Shown one piece after another: positions 63,110-64,000 of a stretch of 64,000 nt of DNA. The notes beneath the pieces were generated by a model. It was not told the DNA's origin. It saw only the letters and a program-made list of their open reading frames with translations, and searched no databases. The translations under genes and the position numbers were made by a program. Source of the DNA: Bradyrhizobium sp. CB1015 (lineage in GTDB: Bacteria; Pseudomonadota; Alphaproteobacteria; Rhizobiales; Xanthobacteraceae); the NCBI RefSeq assembly GCF_025200925.1, contig NZ_CP104174.1:8012001-8076000 (forward strand), in the 5' to 3' direction. Position 1 is the stretch's first letter. Each line of letters opens with the position of its first letter.

Positions 63110-64000
63110 TCAGTGCGCGGCGTGAGCCATGGTCTCGGCGCCGCGTCCCCAGACGTAGATGCAGAGGAACAGGAACAGCCAGACCACGTCGACGAAATGC
63201 CAGTACCAGGCAGCGAACTCGAAGCCGAGATGCTGCTTCGGCGTGAAGTGGCCGGCATAGGCGCGGAACAGGCAGACCAGCAGGAAGACGGTGCCGACCA
63301 GCACGTGGAAGCCGTGGAAGCCGGTCGCCATGAAGAAGGTCGCGCCGTAGACGTTGCCGGCGAAGGAGAACGCCGCGTGGCTGTATTCATAGGCCTGCAC
63401 GCAGGTGAAGAGCGCGCCGAGCAAGACGGTGAGGATCAGGCCGTATTTCAGGCCCTGGCGGTCGTTCTCGAGCAGCGCGTGGTGCGCCCAGGTCACGGTG
63501 GTGCCTGACGTGAGCAGGATCAGCGTGTTCAGCAGGGGCAGATGCCAGGGATCGAAGGTCTCGATCCCCTTCGGCGGCCAGGTGCCGGGGACCGCACAAG
63601 CACCGGGCTGCGTGCCGAGGCCGCAGCCGAACACGGCGTCACGGGTGGCGTGGACGGCATCGGCCGGAAACAGCGCCGCGTTGAAATAGGCCCAGAACCA
63701 GGCGACGAAGAACATCACCTCGGAGGCGATGAACAGGATCATGCCGTAGCGGTGATGCAGCTGCACGACGCGGGTGTGGTCGCCCTTGTACTGGGCTTCC
63801 TTGATCACGTCGCCCCACCAGCTCGCCATGGTATAGAGCACGCCCACGGTGCCGACGCCAAACACGATCGGCGCCGCGGAGAACATGTGGTGCATCCAGG
63901 CGATCGCGCCGACCGCCATGATGAAAGCCGAGAGCGAGCCGACCGCCGGCCAGGGAGAGGGATCGACCAGGTGATAGTCGTGATGCTTGGTGTGCGCCGT
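63110..64000 (-). CDS. ctaE: Cytochrome c oxidase subunit III (partial, start outside window)
   Basis: 297 codons are in the window. The visible N-terminal end reads [20 protein letters not shown], the usual region of CtaE after the first few residues. Seven spans follow, with [43 protein letters not shown] and [14 protein letters not shown]. It is the third core subunit of aa3-type oxidase in the inner membrane. It heads ctaE - DUF983 - SURF1; the other oxidase genes would lie to the right. Confidence 0.96.
   Translation of the reverse strand, partial: TAHTKHHDYHLVDPSPWPAVGSLSAFIMAVGAIAWMHHMFSAAPIVFGVGTVGVLYTMASWWGDVIKEAQYKGDHTRVVQLHHRYGMILFIASEVMFFVAWFWAYFNAALFPADAVHATRDAVFGCGLGTQPGACAVPGTWPPKGIETFDPWHLPLLNTLILLTSGTTVTWAHHALLENDRQGLKYGLILTVLLGALFTCVQAYEYSHAAFSFAGNVYGATFFMATGFHGFHVLVGTVFLLVCLFRAYAGHFTPKQHLGFEFAAWYWHFVDVVWLFLFLCIYVWGRGAETMAHAAH

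Noticed and set aside
61846..63390. Minus-strand open frame of 514 codons
   Set aside because: Only the last 255 codons (SURF1) are real; the upstream part lies out of frame across the DUF983 gene and ctaE.

Overview
The window looks like the chromosome of a Bradyrhizobium-type alphaproteobacterium. The evidence is high GC, alphaproteobacterial operon structure (split F0 cluster atpI-atpB-atpE-atpF'-atpF; ctaE followed by a DUF983 gene and SURF1), a HemA of the ALA-synthase (C4) type nearly identical to the B. japonicum protein as I remember it, an Irr-family Fur regulator, FixK/FNR-type TTGAT-N4-ATCAA boxes, and several families of palindromic intergenic repeats typical of this genus.

Layout. 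1-3.6 kb: end of an M20 amidohydrolase gene, an HtrA-fold protein lacking the catalytic triad, an esterase and a small membrane protein. 3.6-8.7 kb: DsbA-like and DsbB-like thiol-redox genes, two hotdog thioesterases divergent from a TetR regulator across two matching operators, two small secreted Cys-motif proteins (one PsiF type) and an AbrB-family membrane protein. 8.9-13.2 kb: tRNA-Leu(CAA) carrying a 4.2-kb integrated island. It is bounded by a 15-bp copy of the tRNA 3' end and carries a broken integrase, a CysO/MoaD-like sulfur carrier ending in GG, a rhodanese-E1 fusion with the domains in unusual order, a GNAT acetyltransferase and a truncated gamma-glutamyltransferase. 13.6-22 kb: PhyH dioxygenase, a two-component pair, small secreted proteins, a GFA-family protein, an MddA-like methyltransferase and a divergent wHTH-TPR regulator. 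22-28.6 kb: Irr paralogue, a FixK box and a complete dipeptide-type ABC transporter. 28.9-35.5 kb: small genes, AEC carrier, Omp31-like porin, chemoreceptor, MBL hydrolase. 35.7-41.5 kb: AroQ-like protein, hemA with a FixK box, and a very large SSS-type hybrid kinase. 41.5-50.2 kb: an SDR / cytochrome P460 / alpha-beta hydrolase / Ohr run facing a large wHTH-ATPase-TPR regulator, then an orphan response regulator and an MHS transporter. 50.3-54.5 kb: YjbQ, a coiled-coil secreted protein and the F0 genes. 54.6-64 kb: secreted protein, RimJ-type GNAT, M16 peptidase, thrC, a divergent response regulator/kinase pair, an NTF2-like protein, SURF1, DUF983 and the 5'-truncated ctaE.

How it fits together. 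Most of the window is core metabolism (ATP synthase, cytochrome oxidase assembly, threonine and heme synthesis) with oxygen- and iron-linked regulation: two FixK-like boxes sit beside hemA and the irr paralogue. The accessory part of most interest is the tRNA-Leu island. Its intact core is a ubiquitin-like sulfur carrier and its own E1-rhodanese activating enzyme, with no cysteine synthase, JAMM protease or molybdopterin gene next to it, so the acceptor of the sulfur (or of the conjugated carrier) is unknown.
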